Part shown: in pieces, positions 60,993-64,000 of the stretch | How positions within the stretch are numbered: position 1 is the stretch's first letter | Layout: each line of letters opens with the position of its first letter | Assembly: GCA_048499805.1 (NCBI GenBank) | Contig: JASNZF010000004.1 | Coordinates: 124,001 to 188,000, forward strand | Source of the DNA: JAWXBA01 sp048499805 | GTDB lineage: Bacteria; Gemmatimonadota; Gemmatimonadetes; Gemmatimonadales; GWC2-71-9 | Length of the DNA stretch: 64,000 nt | Direction: 5' to 3' | Notes under the pieces: generated by a model | Database searches by the model: none | What the model was told of the DNA's origin: nothing | The model's input: only the letters and a program-made list of their open reading frames with translations | Position numbers and translations under genes: made by a program

Positions 60993-60997
60993 AGGGG

Positions 60998-61570
60998 GTG
61001 GCCTTGGCACACCTTCTCCTCGGCCTGCTCCGTCGGCCGACCACCGGATACGAGCTGAAACAGCAGCTCGATGCCCTCTATTCCCACGCCTGGACCGCCG
61101 ACCTTCCCCAGATCTATCGTACCTTGAACCGGATGGAGCGGGATGGCTGGCTCGCCGCTACCACGCAGCCATCCGACCGGGGCCCCGATCGGAAGGTGTA
61201 CTCCCGGACGGCCGCAGGAGTCTCCGCCCTCGGTGCCTGGCTCGAAGCACCACCGCCAGCCGAAGTCGATCGCTGGCAGCATCTGGTTCATGTCCTGCTC
61301 CTTGGGGAGCTTGAGGAACCCGGAAGGGCCCTCGACTCCCTCCACGACATTCAGGCCGCTGCAGAGCATGCGCTCGCTGTCCTGCAGGCGACCGCGCGCC
61401 GATGGGCTGCCGACGACGTACAGTACCCCGATTGTGCCGACCCCCATGACTTCTACCTGCAACTGACCCTGGACGGACGGATCCACGAGCTGCAGGCCCG
61501 GGTGGCGTGGGCGAGTCGGTGCATCCATCGGATAGAGGCGCGCCTCCGTTTGCTGGGGAAGGCTCGATAA
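60998..61570 (+). CDS. PadR-family regulator, divergent from the qhp cluster
   Basis: The GTG at 60998 follows TAGGGGG and gives 190 residues. The PadR winged helix is clear (LLLGLLRRPTTGYELKQQLD ... LPQIYRTLNRMERDGWL ... DRKVYSRTAAG), with a C-terminal helical dimerisation domain (about 95-185) as in PadR subfamily 2. Its position opposite the first qhp gene suggests it represses the cluster until an amine or related signal binds. In Paracoccus the regulator is an AraC-type activator, so the control differs here. Confidence 0.9.
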   Translation: MALAHLLLGLLRRPTTGYELKQQLDALYSHAWTADLPQIYRTLNRMERDGWLAATTQPSDRGPDRKVYSRTAAGVSALGAWLEAPPPAEVDRWQHLVHVLLLGELEEPGRALDSLHDIQAAAEHALAVLQATARRWAADDVQYPDCADPHDFYLQLTLDGRIHELQARVAWASRCIHRIEARLRLLGKAR

Positions 61571-61575
61571 GAAGC

Positions 61576-61765
61576 TCACGCGGAGCCCCGGGGGGCGCGG
61601 AGGCGCGGAGTCGAGTCCCAGCAATGGACAAGCTGCCAACACAGTGAGGTTCAGGGTTGTGTGGTGAACTGCACGAGGGGGCGGGATCGCACCTCGATTC
61701 ACCCCCCACATCCCCTCCATCGCGTGCGCTGCTGTTCCCATCAGTCCCGCTGCGGCTCCGCGTGA
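61576..61765. repeat. Inverted-repeat element with TCACGCGGAG arms
   Basis: TCACGCGGAGCC (61576-61587) is repeated inverted at 61754-61765, with GCGCGGAGGCGCGGAG beside the left arm. About 165 bp between. The arms match the longer arms of the element at 32034-32369, including a shared CCTCGATTCA block inside. Confidence 0.6.
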
Positions 61766-61818
61766 ACCAGCCGTTCCCATTAGGTTTTCGACACCCGATC
61801 ACATCACCGGAGCCCGTC

Positions 61819-63948
61819 ATGTTCCGACTGCTTGTCGTAGCCCTCCTCCTCGCAGCGCCTCTCGCTGGACAGGCGCCCGCACCGCAGACCCAGGCCGACG
61901 ACTACACCCGATATGAGCTCCAGGCGCCGGGATCCGGCGCCTTCCGCATCCTCTACGACGTAACCGCCACCACCCCCGGCGCCCGCTTCTACTACAACTC
62001 GGTGCGCGCCGGCGCCGACGAGGAAGTGCACGGCGTCACTGACCTCCATACGGGCCTGCCGCTCAAGTGGCAGGTGCTGGCCGGTGCCGAGGCCCGCCGG
62101 CGCGCCCACCCGACCGCCTCGCCCAACGGGCGCTACATCGAGGTGGAGCTGGCGCGCGCGGTCCCCTCGACCGGTGGCGCACGGGTCCGGATCGACAAGA
62201 CCTATGTCGACACCGCCAGCTACAAGGTCGAACCCGGTGGGATCGTCTTCACGCGTTCCCTCGGCATTGCGCGCAACAGCGTGGTGCTTCCGACCGGGTA
62301 TGAACTGGTGGCCGTGAACGTCCCGTCACAGGTGAATGTCGAGGCGGACGGCCGGCTCCGGGTGAGCTTCATGAACGTCGAGCGGCAGTCCTTGACGTAC
62401 ACGGTCCGGGCGCGACCGTTGCCCGTCGGGGCGGCCGCATCGCTCGCCGCATCGGCGGCGACTCCGCGGGCCCGGGTCACCCCGCCCGCTGGTGCCGGTC
62501 CCGCGGGAGGCTTCGACGGCTCCTACCTGCGCAGCGACCGGAGCTTCGGTGAACGGGCGTTCGAGAATCGCGACATCACCTACTTCCTGGGGCAGCCGGA
62601 ATCGAACGCCTTCCGGCTCTACCACGACTACACGGAAAGCCGAGTGGGGGTGGACCGGTACCTGAATGTGGTGCGGGAGGGGAGCGTGGTGCGTGATCCC
62701 TGGGCGTTCAACATGGACACCGGGGAAGAACTGCCCTTGGCGACGCTCCGCGGCCAGCCTGCCGTGGACCGGGGGGCCCTGAGTGCCGCGCAGGCGGCGG
62801 CCGGCAGCGAGGTGGTGCTGATCAGCTTCCCGGCCATCACCACCGGCACCAGCACCCGGCTCCGGATCCACGAGACCTACGTGGATCCGAACCGCTACGC
62901 ACGGGTGGGCGACGAGCTGGTGTGGGACCGCAACTTCGGGCGGGCGATGAACCGGGTGGTGCTGCCCCACGGGTGGTACCTCACCCACTCGGACATCCCC
63001 GCGTCGATCACCACCGAGGACGACGGTCGCCTGGCACTGACCTTCTGGAACCCGCGGCCCGACGGGATCCAGGTCTTCCTGCGGGCCCGCGAGCGCCGGC
63101 CACCGGTGGCGCTCTCGCTGACGGGGGAGCGGCTCCACGCCCGCCCCGCTCCTGATCCCGCACTGTCGGAGCGGCTGGACGCGGCACTGGCAGCGGAACC
63201 GAACAATGTCGACCGGATCATCGCTGTCGCGCGCGAAAAGCGGAATGCAATGGCCTACGACGAGGAATCCGCCCTCTACACCCGCGCCCTGGCGCTGGCC
63301 CCGAACGACTGGCGCCTGTATCGGTTCCGCGGGCATCGCCTCATTTCGCTGCGCCAGTTTGATGCCGCCCTGCGCGACCTGAACCGGGCTCGGCAGCTGG
63401 CGCCGTTCGACTTCGATGTCGCCTACCACCGCGGCTTTGCGCTCTACCTCCTCGGCCGGTTCAGCGAGGCGGCCGACGAGTACCTCCGCTGCATCCGGAT
63501 GGCCAGCGACCGGCGGGCGCTGAACCGGTTCGAGGCCGACCGGGCGGCGGGACAGCGCCCCTGTGCGGAGATTGCGACCCGCGACGACAGCCGGGTGGCG
63601 ATCACCGACTGGGCGTACCGCGCGCTCCGGCGAGCGGGACGGGACCGCGAGGCCGCCACGCTGCTCTCGTCGATCAGGCCGGGCATCGATGTGTCGGTGA
63701 ACAGCGCCTACTACCAGGCGCTGCTGGCGTACCGGGGCGAGTATCCCGCGGCGGAGCTGCTCAACCCGCTCCCCACGGGTGGGCGGTTCGAGACGCGGGC
63801 GTACGGAGTGGCGGTGAAGGAACTGCTGGATGGCGACCGGGAACGGGCGCTGTTCCTGCTCCGGCGGGTAGCGGAGGATTCGTACTGGCCGGGTTTCGGG
63901 CGGATCGCGGCGGAGGCGGACCTGGCGCGCATGGCGGCGGGGCGGTAG
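61819..63948 (+). CDS. Secreted TPR protein with duplicated N-terminal domain, unknown function
   Basis: The ATG at 61819 gives 709 residues with a signal peptide cut near LAGQA (residue 18). Two related beta-rich units follow (about 25-210 and 245-430), sharing FRI/FRLxxDxTxxxxGxxxY and TYVDxxxYxV/ARV segments, then VVLPxGxxLxxxxxP. The C-terminal third is TPR-like (ALYTRALALAPNDWRLYRFR, AYHRGFALYLLGRFSEAADEYL). No catalytic motif was recognised. It may be a periplasmic binding protein. It stands alone between repeat-bearing gaps. Confidence 0.75.
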   Translation: MFRLLVVALLLAAPLAGQAPAPQTQADDYTRYELQAPGSGAFRILYDVTATTPGARFYYNSVRAGADEEVHGVTDLHTGLPLKWQVLAGAEARRRAHPTASPNGRYIEVELARAVPSTGGARVRIDKTYVDTASYKVEPGGIVFTRSLGIARNSVVLPTGYELVAVNVPSQVNVEADGRLRVSFMNVERQSLTYTVRARPLPVGAAASLAASAATPRARVTPPAGAGPAGGFDGSYLRSDRSFGERAFENRDITYFLGQPESNAFRLYHDYTESRVGVDRYLNVVREGSVVRDPWAFNMDTGEELPLATLRGQPAVDRGALSAAQAAAGSEVVLISFPAITTGTSTRLRIHETYVDPNRYARVGDELVWDRNFGRAMNRVVLPHGWYLTHSDIPASITTEDDGRLALTFWNPRPDGIQVFLRARERRPPVALSLTGERLHARPAPDPALSERLDAALAAEPNNVDRIIAVAREKRNAMAYDEESALYTRALALAPNDWRLYRFRGHRLISLRQFDAALRDLNRARQLAPFDFDVAYHRGFALYLLGRFSEAADEYLRCIRMASDRRALNRFEADRAAGQRPCAEIATRDDSRVAITDWAYRALRRAGRDREAATLLSSIRPGIDVSVNSAYYQALLAYRGEYPAAELLNPLPTGGRFETRAYGVAVKELLDGDRERALFLLRRVAEDSYWPGFGRIAAEADLARMAAGR

Positions 63949-64000
63949 GGGGGGTCCGCCGATTCCGCCGATTGACACAGATTGATTCCGACTTCTGCGG

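Overview
The window is high-GC, gene-dense bacterial chromosome. PadR plus ADOP-type MacB permease pairs, S9 dipeptidyl peptidases, HEAT-repeat secreted proteins, an FdxA-type 7Fe ferredoxin and a SufR-led suf operon suggest a member of the Gemmatimonadota or a similar high-GC Gram-negative soil or freshwater lineage. Outer-membrane features (patatin with a BamA-like barrel, lipoproteins) fit a diderm. The phylum is an inference; no rRNA gene is present. No tRNA, CRISPR array or transposase was recognised.

Layout. 1-2752: start of an MMPL/RND transporter (cut by the window edge), a matrixin-like metalloprotease and a serine hydrolase. 2960-7303 (minus): an ECF sigma factor, a membrane-anchored putative anti-sigma factor and two secreted HEAT-repeat proteins in one operon. 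7666-14275: SufT, RNase D, a hot-dog/alpha-beta hydrolase fusion, a 7Fe ferredoxin, a type Vd-like patatin and a peptide deformylase relative. 14617-21455: sufR-sufB-sufC-sufD-sufS-sufU, a bacilliredoxin and a small unknown protein, which together assemble and protect Fe-S clusters. 21680-26784: a duplicated two-gene lipoprotein/HEAT-like module; the second lipoprotein copy has an in-frame TGA. 27184-31903: an ABC-2 Na/drug-type exporter, a four-helix-bundle protein and MnmG. 31910-35529: parS, parA, parB, an M23 peptidase and a bactofilin. 35571-46796: a BMP lipoprotein, PadR/ADOP, Nif3, a DPP-IV-type peptidase, and the ATPase and two permeases of a nucleoside-type ABC importer. 46797-52412: an accessory island with a Phd/VapC pair, a GNAT acetyltransferase and its N-terminal remnant, a nuclease-helicase (DUF2075) with a small partner, a BrnTA pair with a nonsense codon in brnT, and a 5'-truncated vapC. 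52413-60888 (minus): a complete quinohemoprotein amine dehydrogenase (qhp) cluster: structural subunits A, B and C, radical-SAM QhpD, protease QhpE, exporter QhpF and flavoprotein QhpG. A divergent PadR regulator sits at its head. 61819-63948: a secreted TPR protein of unknown function.

The most unusual content lies between the genes. (1) Arrays of the heptamer GAGGTRA start at or within a few bases of many stop codons and are usually paired with an inverted TYACCTC array, so each spacer could fold into a long purine/pyrimidine hairpin. One array supplies the stop of one gene and the Shine-Dalgarno and GTG start of the next. (2) GC-rich octamer arrays (GCTGCCCC, GCGGGCAG) and GGGGCTGGGG-type arrays also occur, some inside reading frames: a nucleoside-importer ATPase has had parts of its first nucleotide-binding domain and its linker replaced by such sequence. 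(3) A 47-bp-period repeat (head GTGAGCGGGAACTGT) occurs in four arrays; three of them bracket the two copies of the duplicated lipoprotein module. (4) There are MITE-like inverted-repeat elements, including one with perfect 25-bp arms.
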